64,000 nt of DNA from assembly GCA_031411495.1 (NCBI GenBank), contig JANOBD010000014.1, forward strand, positions 43,085 to 107,084, written 5' to 3'. The first letter of the stretch is position 1. Each line of letters starts with the position of its first letter. The notes below the pieces were generated by a model. That model worked only from the letters and a program-made list of their open reading frames with translations, did not search any database and was not told the origin of the DNA. Both the position numbers and the translations under genes were made by a program. Positions 7,694-17,058 of this stretch are shown here, piece after piece. The stretch comes from JANOBD01 sp031411495 (GTDB lineage Bacteria > Planctomycetota > Phycisphaerae > Tepidisphaerales > Tepidisphaeraceae).

Positions 7694-10600
7694 TCACGCC
7701 CGGACGGGAGTGAACGAATTGAGTGCCGACTGCTGGCCTTGCAGCGATGAGAGCGAACTCTCGAGATTGGCAAACTGCCGTTCCAGCCGGGCGCGCTTGA
7801 GCGCGACGAGCTTGTCGATCGAGTCGATGCGGGCCTGGAACTCGTCGTTCCGGCTGTCCGTTTGCCTGCTCGATCGCGTCACGACGCCGCTGACCGGGTC
7901 GATGAGGCGATTGATGCGCTTTTCGACGATCGAGCCGATGCCGCCCTTGTTGCCGGTGTTCGGATCGACGAGCTTGCGGCCAAGGATCTGGCCCTTGGAG
8001 GCTGGGACTTCCAGCCCGAGATCGAATGCGGCGATCGATCCGTTGAGCGAGCTGACGACGAACTTCTTGGTTCCCGAGGCGCTCTTGTCGATCAGGTTGA
8101 TGCCCGTGCCGGCGGCGTTGATCTGCGCCTGGATCACGCTGCCGGTATTGCCGGTCGAATTGTTGATCGCGTCGATCACCTGCCCGAGCGTACTGAGTTC
8201 CGCGACCTTCACGTTGAAAGTGGTGCCGTCTTTTGCGGTGATCGAAAAGTCGTCGCCGCCGTTGGTGGCCGTGCGGATGCCCTGACCACCGCGGAGGTCC
8301 TGGAGCAGCGAGTCGGAGTCCATCGACGCCCCGGCGCGGGTGAAGAGGGTCGTCACCGCATCCGGGTCGTCTGCATACGCATCGCGGAACTTCTGCTCGT
8401 TGAACTCGATCGCCCCATCAGCGCCGACTTTCAGCCCGACGTCGGCGGCGATCCTGTACTTTCCACTTTCGTTGCCGACCGTCGTGAGGATCCCGTAGAG
8501 CTCGCTTTCCACCGACTGGGCGACCGGATCGCCGAGCAGGTCGCCTCGCGTGTTCGTCGTGCTGTCGAACTTGGTGTAATCCTTGAGCGCCGTCACCAGC
8601 CCGTTGAAGTTCTCGACGAACTTGTTGGTCGCTTCGACGACATTGTCGACGTTGCGTGCGACGTTCACGCTCACCGGCTCTTTGCTCACACCGTTGAGGT
8701 TCAGCGTGACGCCGCGGATCGCGCCGCTGACCGTATTACTCGAGGAGGTGATCAGCAGCGGCTGCGCGCTGGAGTCTGATCCGACGAACACGGCCGCATC
8801 CTGCGCATCGACCAGCACGCGCTCGCCCAGCGGCGTGCCGTGATCGGTCGTCGTCATGCTCATCGAAACACGGCCGGCGCGACCGGTGTTCGTCGAAGTG
8901 AGCGAGAGCCGGTAAGGCGCGTTGCCCGAGCCGTCGTTGATGATCGAGGAACTCAGTCCCCAGTTGAGGTCCTGGATCTTCTGCTGAACATCCTGGAGCT
9001 TGTCGGTCGCCTTGATTTCGATCGTCTTTTCCCACGAGCCGTTCAGTGTCGTTCCGGTGAACGCGCCGAGCACGTTCAGACTCTTCGCGACGGTGCCGTT
9101 GTCCTGGTCTTCCACTTTCGAGGTGAGCGCTCCGCCGGCGCTGTCGGTCAGCAACAGGCCATCGCCGTTGGCGTTGATACTCGCCTTGACGCCGATCTGC
9201 GCGCCGTTGTTGATCTTGTCGATCACGTCCGCGATGGAAACGTCTTTCGTTCCATCGATCTTGATCGTCTTGGATTTCCCGGCCGAGTCGAAAATCTTGA
9301 AGGTCCCGTCGGGCACGCCCTTTCCGCCGTTGAGGTCGCGCAGCAGCGTGCTCGGCGTGAACCAGGCGCGCTGCAGGTTTGCGCCGGTAATGGACCGGTG
9401 CGCGTCATCGGGCGCGAATGAGCCGTTGATCCCCAGATCCACAGCGGACGTCCCCGAGACGTCGGTGATGGCGAGATAGCCCGGCTTGCCGGTCTGGTCG
9501 GTGATCGAGATCCCGTTGGCGCCATCCTTCACCTCGGCCAGGACGTTGACGCCGGACGCGTTGATCAGGTCCAGCACGTCGTTGATCGTTTCGGCGCCCG
9601 ACAGGTCGATATCGCGATGCACGCCGGATCGGTCGGTGATGCCGATCGTGCCCAGCGAGATGCCCGCGCCGCCCTTGAGCGACGCGAGCAGCGTGTTGTC
9701 GAGCCCGGCCGTGACGCTCGAGCCGTTCACGATGCCGGATGCGTTGGCGGTGCCGATGATCCCCAGGTCGGCCGCGGCATCGCCGTTGAGCGCTTCGATT
9801 TTCATCGGGTCGGCGACGGGATTCAGCGGATCGGTGTAATCGACGCTGGTATCGACGATCTTGAATCCGCGATCGCCGTTGCCGAGCTGGATGTATCCCT
9901 TGCTGCCGATCGCGGTGTTCACCTTGGCGATCACGTCGCCGACCGTTTTCGCGCCCAGGAGGCTGACGTCGAACACGGTTCCGTCGCCGGCCGTGATCCG
10001 CAGATCCTTGGATGCCGCGGACGCACTCAGGCTTACGCCCCGGCCGTCGTTGAGCTTGGAGAGCGGCGTGCTCAGCGAGAGCTTGCCGATCTGGGTGCCG
10101 GTCACCGAGTTGGAGCCGCTGTTGGCGACGATGCCCAGATCCTCAGCGCTGTGTCCATCGCCGACGTCCTGGATGCGGAAGTTGTTGGCGCTCTGGCCGG
10201 TGGTGTCGGTGAGCACGATCGCGTTGTTCGAGACCGTCGCTTTCACGCTCACGTCGAGCGAGGTGTTGATCTTCTTGAGCACGTCTTCGAGCGTGACGGC
10301 GTCGGATGTGTCGATGAGCGTGCTGTTGCCGGACCGGTCGATGATGCGGAACTGTCCGCGGCGGACGCCGTCGCCGCCGTTGAGATCGTCGAGGCGGGTC
10401 GGCGTCTTGAGGTCGCCGCCGCCAAGCTCGATGGTCATCGTGCCGGCGCCGACGTTCGTGGTGTCGTAGTCGGCGAACCCCCTGGAGACCGATTGCTGCG
10501 CGCTCACCAGGCGAGCGACCGACAGCCGATACGATCCCGCCGCCGCGCCCGTCGATGCCGTTCCCGTGACGACGCCTTCGTCGCTGCTGTTCACGGCGGC

Positions 10601-10819
10601 GGCTTTGAAGGTCTGCGCCTTCTTCACCGTCGTGCCGAAAAGTCGCATCGACGTGAGACGCGTCTGCAGGTCGGTGTAGGCGGCCTTCTTCTTGTTCTGG
10701 CTGTCGATGCGCGCCTGGAGGTTGACCTTCGGCCGCTCCTCGATCTGCATGAGCTGATCGATGATCGACTGCGAGTTGATGCCGCTGGCCAGACCGATGC
10801 CGGAGGTGATTCGACCCAT
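7694..10819 (-). CDS. fliD: Flagellar filament cap / hook-associated protein 2 (FliD), enlarged
   Basis: The protein has 1041 residues; typical FliD proteins have about 450-700. The FliD N-terminal domain starts MGRITSGIGLASGINSQSII and runs into a coiled-coil. The C-terminal FliD domain ends in a coiled-coil (QARIDSIDKLVALKRARLER). Between them are about five flagellin 'IN-motif' modules, each with a T/V-x-DVI-x-KIN core and a 'GI.ITD.TG' strand, for example DVIDKINNGAQIGVKASINA. A sixth (VIDAINNSTGNTGSV) sits inside the C-terminal domain. The cap sits at the filament tip and folds exported flagellin. The ATG at 10819 has AAGGA about 8 nt upstream. The gene starts 2 nt after the stop of the small upstream gene and precedes fliS. 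Confidence 0.93.
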   Translation of the reverse strand: MGRITSGIGLASGINSQSIIDQLMQIEERPKVNLQARIDSQNKKKAAYTDLQTRLTSMRLFGTTVKKAQTFKAAAVNSSDEGVVTGTASTGAAAGSYRLSVARLVSAQQSVSRGFADYDTTNVGAGTMTIELGGGDLKTPTRLDDLNGGDGVRRGQFRIIDRSGNSTLIDTSDAVTLEDVLKKINTSLDVSVKATVSNNAIVLTDTTGQSANNFRIQDVGDGHSAEDLGIVANSGSNSVTGTQIGKLSLSTPLSKLNDGRGVSLSASAASKDLRITAGDGTVFDVSLLGAKTVGDVIAKVNTAIGSKGYIQLGNGDRGFKIVDTSVDYTDPLNPVADPMKIEALNGDAAADLGIIGTANASGIVNGSSVTAGLDNTLLASLKGGAGISLGTIGITDRSGVHRDIDLSGAETINDVLDLINASGVNVLAEVKDGANGISITDQTGKPGYLAITDVSGTSAVDLGINGSFAPDDAHRSITGANLQRAWFTPSTLLRDLNGGKGVPDGTFKIFDSAGKSKTIKIDGTKDVSIADVIDKINNGAQIGVKASINANGDGLLLTDSAGGALTSKVEDQDNGTVAKSLNVLGAFTGTTLNGSWEKTIEIKATDKLQDVQQKIQDLNWGLSSSIINDGSGNAPYRLSLTSTNTGRAGRVSMSMTTTDHGTPLGERVLVDAQDAAVFVGSDSSAQPLLITSSSNTVSGAIRGVTLNLNGVSKEPVSVNVARNVDNVVEATNKFVENFNGLVTALKDYTKFDSTTNTRGDLLGDPVAQSVESELYGILTTVGNESGKYRIAADVGLKVGADGAIEFNEQKFRDAYADDPDAVTTLFTRAGASMDSDSLLQDLRGGQGIRTATNGGDDFSITAKDGTTFNVKVAELSTLGQVIDAINNSTGNTGSVIQAQINAAGTGINLIDKSASGTKKFVVSSLNGSIAAFDLGLEVPASKGQILGRKLVDPNTGNKGGIGSIVEKRINRLIDPVSGVVTRSSRQTDSRNDEFQARIDSIDKLVALKRARLERQFANLESSLSSLQGQQSALNSFTPVRA

Positions 10820-10821
10820 AC

Positions 10822-11061
10822 CTAGATTCCTTGTTCCGATTCGACGCGTTCGCCGGCGATGCGCTGGCTGGGGAGATCGATCGCGCCCGACCGCAGTGCG
10901 ACCAGCCCGACCTCTTCGACGGCCTGCTCCACCGCCCACCGACGCATGAACTCCGCTGCCGTCCGCCTGGCGAGCCTCGCCCGCCGGGCCAGCTCAATCA
11001 CGCGGGCGCCGGTCAGACCTTCTTTCGTCCCTTCCGTGGTGTCGTGGTCTGCGTGCTCCAT
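10822..11061 (-). CDS. Small hypothetical protein upstream of fliD
   Basis: This 79-residue frame ends 2 nt before the fliD ATG, which suggests translational coupling. The predicted protein is mostly helical and charged, with a segment ARVIELARRARLARRTAAEF that could form a small helix-turn-helix or a helical pair. No Shine-Dalgarno is evident at the ATG at 11061. The position could suit a flagellar accessory or assembly factor, but that is only location. It could also be a chance frame within the fliD leader. Confidence 0.45.
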   Translation of the reverse strand: MEHADHDTTEGTKEGLTGARVIELARRARLARRTAAEFMRRWAVEQAVEEVGLVALRSGAIDLPSQRIAGERVESEQGI

Positions 11062-11352
11062 GTTTCTGTTATCGGGTGCGCAGGCATGGCGACATCAAGA
11101 AATCCGCTCGAATGTTCAGGTGAAGTTAGGGATCGCACGGAACGTGCGAAGGAAGGAATCGAACTCAGTCGGGCCCACGGGGGAGATCCGTGGGCACCGT
11201 AGATCACGCCCTGGAAACGACTTGGCCGCGAACGTGTGCGAGCGTGACGCCCGGGTACGTTCGCGGCCAGGCCGCGGTCTTAGAACTTGCTGTGCCGTTT
11301 CAACGGGGACGGTCTGGGACGGCAAAACGCCCGCCAACGGCCCGCTTCGAGA
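11062..11352. other. Intergenic region between flagellar unit and PEP-CTERM gene
   Basis: No gene is supported here. It holds the fliD-side leader with a CCCGATAA box (11069-11076) and a strong inverted repeat at 11223-11269, described separately. Confidence 0.6.
11223..11269 (-). terminator. Strong hairpin after the PEP-CTERM surface-protein gene
   Basis: The perfect 13-bp inverted repeat TGGCCGCGAACGT (11223-11235) / ACGTTCGCGGCCA (11257-11269) lies 84 nt beyond the minus-strand stop at 11353. A second overlapping hairpin is CGCGGCC-A-GGCCGCG (11262-11276). No U-run follows, so it may be a non-canonical terminator or an RNA-stabilising hairpin. Confidence 0.55.
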
Positions 11353-14300
11353 TCACATCGACACGCGCGACCGCCGCCCGAGCACCCGGCCCGTCAGCAG
11401 CAGCACGCCCGCGGCCGTGAGGGGCTCGGGGACGGCCTGGGCTGAGAGGCTCAGCACGCCGTTGCCGTTGGTGAAGGTGAAAATCAGTCCTCCTATGACC
11501 GTCGACGTCCATTTGGCCGCAAAATTGTCGTATGTAAGCGTGCCGGCATATTGACCGCTGAGCGTGACCGCGTCGAAGTTGTTGACGGGCGAGTCTGCAA
11601 AGTCGAAGAGGTCGAACGATTGGCCAGCCGAGTGCGTTCCCGCGATCGGGATACTCAGCGTGCCGTCGTAGGTCATCGTTCCGGTCACGTTCACTTCGTC
11701 GAACGTATTGTCGGCAGCGATCTCCATCGTCGTGACGGCGGAGCTGAGAGAATTGTCGAGCGTCAGGTTGCCGGTGATGTCCAGCGAGCCCGGAGAGTTG
11801 CCCGGGCTGAGGTTGCCCAAGACGGTCGTATTGCCAGAGACGAGCCCATCACCCTGAAGCGTCGCGCCTGAAGCCACTTTCACCGCACCGGTGACGGTGC
11901 CATTGGCTTTGAGCGTTTGGCCGAAGACGACCGTGTAGCCACTCACAGCAGACACATTGAATGTGGCACCCACCTGAACATCAATCGTCGGGCTGTTGTC
12001 GATCGAGCCCGTTGTCGCGAGTGACAGTGTGCCGTTGGAAACCGTCGTCCCGCCGCTATAGGTATTATTGCCGCTTAGCGTCAAGGTGTTCGTGCTGAGC
12101 GAGCCGAGCGTGAAGCCGCCCGAACCTGCGATCACGCCTGCATACGATCCTGCCGCCGTCTGGTTGACGGTAAAAGTACGACCCGAAGCAATGTTGATCG
12201 TCGCGGTATTCGTGCCGCTGGACGGTGTCGAGATCGCGCCGCTGAGCGAGCCGCTAGTAAGATCGGCAGCTGTAGCAAGGTTGAGGATAGTGTTCGTGCC
12301 GGGCGCGGTTGTGTTGGTGTTCGCAACCACCAGCGCGCCGGTGAATGCGCCGAGTGTGCCGTTTGTACTCAGGCCGAGCGTCCCTTGATTAACGGTCGTG
12401 CCGCCGGTGTAGTTGCTACTGCCGCTAAGGACGAGCGTGCCAGCGCCGGATTTAACTAATGCTCCGTTGGTCACCGTGGCACCCGTGGTACCGACCATCG
12501 TGAGAGCATTAGTGGTGACCTCGATTGTAGCTATTTTATTGGCATTTATCGTAAATGCACGATTGATCGCAACGCTCGAGCCTGTGTACTGCAATGTTCC
12601 GCCGTCGAATACCAAGTTTGACGCCAACGCGGAAGCTCCGCCGATTGAACTCGCTAAGCCACCGTCGGCAAGGATTGATGCCGACAAGACTCCTCCAGCA
12701 ATTGTAGTGGCGCCGCTGTAAGTATTAGCTGCCGAAAGCAGGAGCGTACCGGAACCTGTCTTGGTGAGTGCAACACTGTCCTTCAGATTCCAGGCGATTT
12801 GTACTTCGGCAATCGAAGGGCTGAGTGTGCTGGAATCAGCGATATCTAATATACGTGTTCCAGACGCGCCAAGTGAAAGTCTCGCAGCGTTCGAAGATGC
12901 GTTAGTGAACGTAGCCGGTGCAGTGTTCGTCGCGGCGTAACTAACGGTGCCGGCGAATACGACTTGGTCGATTGTAGAGGCCGATGCAGATGAATAGTTG
13001 AAGTTCACACCGCCGAGAGCAAGTGTCGAGGCAAAGGAGATTTTCGATCCCGACGCACTGGAGAATGTAAGTGTACCACCGGTAGCAGATGACGCGCCGG
13101 AAACGTTCAAAGTGGCACCGCCACGAGTAAGCGAACCCCCCGTGACGTTTAGCCCGCCTATCGTTTCAGCACGAGCACCAAGGTCAAAGGTTCCGCTATT
13201 GAGCGTGACGCTTGAACCATCCGCAATCTGATTGTCATTCAAAGCGTACTGAAGCGTTCCACCGTTGATCGAAACGTTTCCAGCAATCGAGTTGACGCCT
13301 GCCGTTTTTCCAAGGCTAACAGTGCCCTCGTTTACAAAGAAGGTCCCCGATGCTGAGTTTGCGGAAGATCCAGTGATACTCAAGGTGCCAGCGCCAGATT
13401 TGAGAACGTTGACGGCACCACCTGAATTGTTACTAATGACGGAGTCGATTGAGAATCCGAGATTATTATAGACGAACAATTCGGCACCAGCTGTAGTGCC
13501 GGCTGTTACGCTTCCTCCTGTCAAAATGTGGCCGGTTGTACCTGTCGCCATTAGGCCGCCAGACGTCAACACAAGGGTTCCAGAACTGATCGTGATCGTC
13601 CTTGCTGCTGATGATCCCGTGATATTTAAGCTGTTTATTGTTCGTCCGGCTGTCGTCCGCGCGCCCGTGGCATCTACATTGGCTGTAGTTGCCCATGTTG
13701 TTGAGTCGGTCGCATTCGTGTAGCCAGTGTCGGAGGACGTGTACTGTCGGAGCGATCCACTCACACTCTTAAGCCAACCGGCTGTTGTTCCGGTATATAC
13801 CGCCCACCCGCCGATGATGTTATTTGAGGTAGCGAGATTAGTCGAAATAATGTCTCCGTTCGCATCATCAACGAAGTTGAGGGATGCGCCGACAGACCTG
13901 GAAATGCCCGAACTAGCATCTCCCAAAGTCAATGTTCCAAGTTGGGCACCAGATCCCGTGGAATTTGCCAGTGAGAAGGTAGATGCTCCGCTTCCGAGTA
14001 CTATGCGATTAATTGACTCGCTCGTACCGCTCGCGGCCTGTAGTCCGACGAAATTAAGCGTACCGCCGTTCAACGTGACATCAATGTTGCTAAGGCGATT
14101 GTTATTGTTGTTGCTTGCGATGTTATTGAGTTGTAGCGTTGCTCCCTGCGCGACTGTCACGGACGTAGCGGAAGCCAAGCTACCGGAAGTCGTCCCGAGT
14201 GAAAGCGTACCAGCTCTTACTGTTACTCCACCGGATATCGTGGAAGTGCTGTTCACAATCAGACTGCCGGTGCCAAGCTTGCTAAATCCGCCGGCGCCAT

Positions 14301-14697
14301 CAAGGACACCCGATGAAAACGTCGCTGTGCCTCCTGAAACAACGTTTATCGACGGCCCTGAGCCTGCGAGCGTCAGGTTGTTTGTTGCGGAACCCGCTAG
14401 AGTATATCCAGTCACGCCAAAGGACAACGAGTTAGCGGTGATCCCTGTTGTGCTAACGGTCACCGTCCCAGCAGTACCTAGGAAGAAAGCAGAACTTGTA
14501 TTCAGGTTGCCCCACGTTACCGGAGTACCAGTACCTGTGGCGTCATTCCAATTAGTAGTAGAAGTATTCCAGTTTCCGGTGGCACCGCCGAGACCCGATG
14601 TCGCGCCATTGGTATCCCAATAAAAGTCGGCGGCTCTGGACGTAATTGGGATGCTGAGGATCGCAGTTGCGATCACCAGCGTCATTTTCTTCTTCAT
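11353..14697 (-). CDS. Autotransporter-type beta-strand-repeat surface protein with PEP-CTERM tail
   Basis: The protein has 1114 residues. A signal peptide (MKKKMTLVIATAILSIPITSRA) is followed by many short beta-strand repeats of the 'G.GTL.L...NTYSGGTTV..GTL' type, for example LTLSGNNTYSGGTTVSNGTL. These are the autotransporter-associated repeats that fold as a right-handed beta helix. The C-terminus is VPEPLTAAGVLLLTGRVLGR, a PEP-CTERM signal (VPEP, hydrophobic helix, basic end) recognised by exosortase. No outer-membrane autotransporter barrel is present. The ATG at 14697 has GGAG 9 nt upstream; a GTG at 14709 would add four residues and overlap that site. The part nearest the N-terminus (about 12400-14650) is visibly richer in A+T than the rest of the window. 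Confidence 0.88.
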   Translation of the reverse strand: MKKKMTLVIATAILSIPITSRAADFYWDTNGATSGLGGATGNWNTSTTNWNDATGTGTPVTWGNLNTSSAFFLGTAGTVTVSTTGITANSLSFGVTGYTLAGSATNNLTLAGSGPSINVVSGGTATFSSGVLDGAGGFSKLGTGSLIVNSTSTISGGVTVRAGTLSLGTTSGSLASATSVTVAQGATLQLNNIASNNNNNRLSNIDVTLNGGTLNFVGLQAASGTSESINRIVLGSGASTFSLANSTGSGAQLGTLTLGDASSGISRSVGASLNFVDDANGDIISTNLATSNNIIGGWAVYTGTTAGWLKSVSGSLRQYTSSDTGYTNATDSTTWATTANVDATGARTTAGRTINSLNITGSSAARTITISSGTLVLTSGGLMATGTTGHILTGGSVTAGTTAGAELFVYNNLGFSIDSVISNNSGGAVNVLKSGAGTLSITGSSANSASGTFFVNEGTVSLGKTAGVNSIAGNVSINGGTLQYALNDNQIADGSSVTLNSGTFDLGARAETIGGLNVTGGSLTRGGATLNVSGASSATGGTLTFSSASGSKISFASTLALGGVNFNYSSASASTIDQVVFAGTVSYAATNTAPATFTNASSNAARLSLGASGTRILDIADSSTLSPSIAEVQIAWNLKDSVALTKTGSGTLLLSAANTYSGATTIAGGVLSASILADGGLASSIGGASALASNLVFDGGTLQYTGSSVAINRAFTINANKIATIEVTTNALTMVGTTGATVTNGALVKSGAGTLVLSGSSNYTGGTTVNQGTLGLSTNGTLGAFTGALVVANTNTTAPGTNTILNLATAADLTSGSLSGAISTPSSGTNTATINIASGRTFTVNQTAAGSYAGVIAGSGGFTLGSLSTNTLTLSGNNTYSGGTTVSNGTLSLATTGSIDNSPTIDVQVGATFNVSAVSGYTVVFGQTLKANGTVTGAVKVASGATLQGDGLVSGNTTVLGNLSPGNSPGSLDITGNLTLDNSLSSAVTTMEIAADNTFDEVNVTGTMTYDGTLSIPIAGTHSAGQSFDLFDFADSPVNNFDAVTLSGQYAGTLTYDNFAAKWTSTVIGGLIFTFTNGNGVLSLSAQAVPEPLTAAGVLLLTGRVLGRRSRVSM

Positions 14698-15511
14698 GTG
14701 ATTCTCCACGTACTGATTGTCCCCGCCGGCGATGGTGCGTCGGCGCGAGTGCGCACTGAAATGCGAGTCGGTCGAAGCCGGTTCCCTAAAACCACTTCAC
14801 TGACCCCGCCAGATTACCGGTCCGCAAGATTGCCGCAATTGGAAAGCGCCGAGTTTCTCGGCTTTCGCGCAATCTTCATTCGGCCCCATTTCCGGGGTGC
14901 TTCTCTTGCGATCTGAACGATCCATCATGACGGCTAATAGTTCTGGTTTGGCTGTGGAAAGGCCAAGGGGGCCGATTCCGACGGGCCGCGACGATTTGGA
15001 TGGATGCGCCGAAGCGCCTCGGCTACGGCAGGCTTCGGGCGGATCAACTCTCCTTGACCGGACACGGAGGGCAAACACCGTTCCCTCCGGACTGACTTCG
15101 CCCTACTCTGTCGCTCACCATCTGGTGGTCGGTTGGTCGATCGCAATTGCCTTTCGGTTCATCGGTTACGACCCGATCGACGCACCCGCGCGCTGCGCGG
15201 AAACCGAACTTCGCGCAGCGCGACGCGTGGATGGACGCGCTCTTTCACATGCGAATACACGCCCCTTCGCGGAACCTCCCCGCCCTGCCCACGGTGACTC
15301 ATAATTACCCACTTTGGGGCAATTGCGGGCACCCAGATTCACACAGTGCGTGCGAGTGGTGTCAGGATAAGGAGTTACGTGAATTGGGTGCGGGGACCGG
15401 CGCTGGGCTTTTGGGTCATCGCGTCGTGCCCCTGACGCGCCGATGTGCGTAAAACGCGCGAATCGCTCCCTCCCTTTTGCCAACCATGCGATCTGCTATT
15501 CTCCGCGCCCT
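14698..15511. other. Long intergenic region without a supported gene
   Basis: About 800 nt separate the divergent PEP-CTERM gene and aminotransferase. Short frames here have no ribosome site and implausible composition. A few small hairpins are visible, for example CCGAG-TTT-CTCGG near 14850. Promoters for both divergent genes should be here, but no clear -35/-10 pair was found. Confidence 0.5.
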
Positions 15512-16792
15512 ATGAATCCAAACGGCTCCACTCCCTCCGACCTGTTCGCCTCCTCCAGTGAAAGCTCTCCCGCCAGCGGCGAGGGCTTTGCCTCGACGGC
15601 CGCGTTTCTCGAGCAGGCCAGCCGCGTGCTCGTCGGCAACTACGCCCGCGCCAACGTGGTGATGGTCAAAGGAGACGGGGCGCTGCTGTGGGATTCGACC
15701 GGGAAGCGGTACGTCGACTTCTTCGCCGGCTTCGGCGGGGCCGTCCTCGGGCATGCTAATCCGGACCTGATCAAGGCCGTCACCGAGCAGGTGGCGAAGC
15801 TGTGGCACGTGGGCAACACGTATCACTCGATCCCGCAGGTGAAGCTGGCGACGTGGCTGAACAAGGCGGCGTTCGCCGGGCAGGCGTTCTTCTGCCACAG
15901 CGGTCTGGAAGCGAACGAGGCCGCGGTGAAGCTGGCGCGGCTACGCGGGCTCAGCAATGGCGGGAAGCGGTGGAAGACGGTCTCGCTGATCAAGAGCTTT
16001 CACGGCCGCTCGCTGGCGATGATCGCGGCGACGGGCAACCCGGCGGTGAAGGAAGGCTTCGGGCCGCCGGTGCCGGGGTTTATCAATGTCGATCCGAACG
16101 ACTTCGACGCTTTCGTGAAAGCCGTCGACGATGAAACCTGCTGCGTGATGATGGAGCCGATCCAGGGCGAAGGCGGCGTGAACCTCTATCCCGAGGGTCA
16201 CATCGCCAAGGTGCGAAAGTTCTGTGATGAAAACGGGCTGAGCCTGATCTTCGACGAAGTGTGGACGGGTTGCGGCCGGACCGGGAAATGGTTCGGGCAT
16301 CAACACTTCACCGAAAATGGAAAGGTCATCGAGCCGGACATCATGACGATCGGCAAAGCGATCGGCGGTGGCCTTCCCGTCGGCGTGATGTACGCCAAAC
16401 CGGAGATCGCCAAATTGATGGTGCCCGGCAAGCACGGCTGCACGCTGGGCGGCAACCTGATCTGCATGAACGTCGCGCGGACGATCTTCGACGTGATCGA
16501 TCGCGATCACCTGCTCGATGCCGCCAAGCGACTGGGCGATGTGCTGACCAAAACGCTGCGGACGGATGCGCGGGTGGTGAACAAGATCAAGGAGGTGCGC
16601 GGGCGCGGCCTGTTCATCGGCATCGAGCTGCACGAGGAGCCGAAGGATTTTCTGGCCAAGGCGCTGGCGAATGGCGTGATCCTGAACCTCACGGCGAAGA
16701 AGGTGGTTCGCATCGCGCCGCCGATCAACATCACGCTGAAGGAGTTCGAGGAAGGGATGGAGAAGACGCTGAAGACGATCGGGGAGTTGTGA
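15512..16792 (+). CDS. Class III PLP aminotransferase (acetylornithine / omega-amino-acid type)
   Basis: The product is 426 residues. The fold type I class III signature LIFDEVWTGCGRTGKWFG is present with D248/E249, and the PLP lysine is K282 in TIGKAIGGGLPVG. The SGLEANEAAVKLAR phosphate-binding helix and the SFHGRSLAMIAATGNP loop are intact. These enzymes move an amino group between an omega-amino compound (such as N-acetylornithine, ornithine or 4-aminobutyrate) and 2-oxoglutarate in the cytoplasm. The first ~25 residues (Ser/Pro-rich) extend beyond the family and are uncertain. No arginine-pathway neighbours are present, so argD cannot be claimed. The start at 15512 has no strong ribosome site. 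Confidence 0.88.
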   Translation: MNPNGSTPSDLFASSSESSPASGEGFASTAAFLEQASRVLVGNYARANVVMVKGDGALLWDSTGKRYVDFFAGFGGAVLGHANPDLIKAVTEQVAKLWHVGNTYHSIPQVKLATWLNKAAFAGQAFFCHSGLEANEAAVKLARLRGLSNGGKRWKTVSLIKSFHGRSLAMIAATGNPAVKEGFGPPVPGFINVDPNDFDAFVKAVDDETCCVMMEPIQGEGGVNLYPEGHIAKVRKFCDENGLSLIFDEVWTGCGRTGKWFGHQHFTENGKVIEPDIMTIGKAIGGGLPVGVMYAKPEIAKLMVPGKHGCTLGGNLICMNVARTIFDVIDRDHLLDAAKRLGDVLTKTLRTDARVVNKIKEVRGRGLFIGIELHEEPKDFLAKALANGVILNLTAKKVVRIAPPINITLKEFEEGMEKTLKTIGEL

Positions 16793-16997
16793 GGTTGTCA
16801 TCGAGTGCGCGAGTTGGAGGCCGGCGGAAATGGTGGCATAGGGAGGATCCCAGCGGTGTCACCCTGACGTACTCGGAGAGGTCTAGAGGCAGCCGCGAGA
16901 GATCGATGCGGACGATTGCAGCTCGATGCGGCCGCCAGATTCCTCGTCGGTAAACCTCATCGGAATGACAGCAGCGGGTCTTGCACCCGCTGCAAAA

Positions 16998-17030
16998 GAG
17001 AATCGCCCGGCCAGGGGCCGAGCGATTCTC
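16998..17030 (-). terminator. Intrinsic terminator after the calpain-RTX gene
   Basis: The stem GAGAATCGC (16998-17006) / GCGATTCTC (17022-17030) is extended by CGGCC/GGCCG inside. Reading on the minus strand, it is followed by TTTTGC. It lies about 30 nt past the stop at 17059. Confidence 0.8.
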
Positions 17031-17058
17031 CGTCCAACGTGCGAAGTGTCGTGATCGC

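Noticed and set aside
14897..15304. 135-codon plus-strand frame in the long gap
   Set aside because: No ribosome site, implausible composition and no motif.
15512..16792. argD as a gene symbol for the class III aminotransferase
   Set aside because: The class is clear, but no arginine genes are near and substrate residues cannot be judged from sequence alone.
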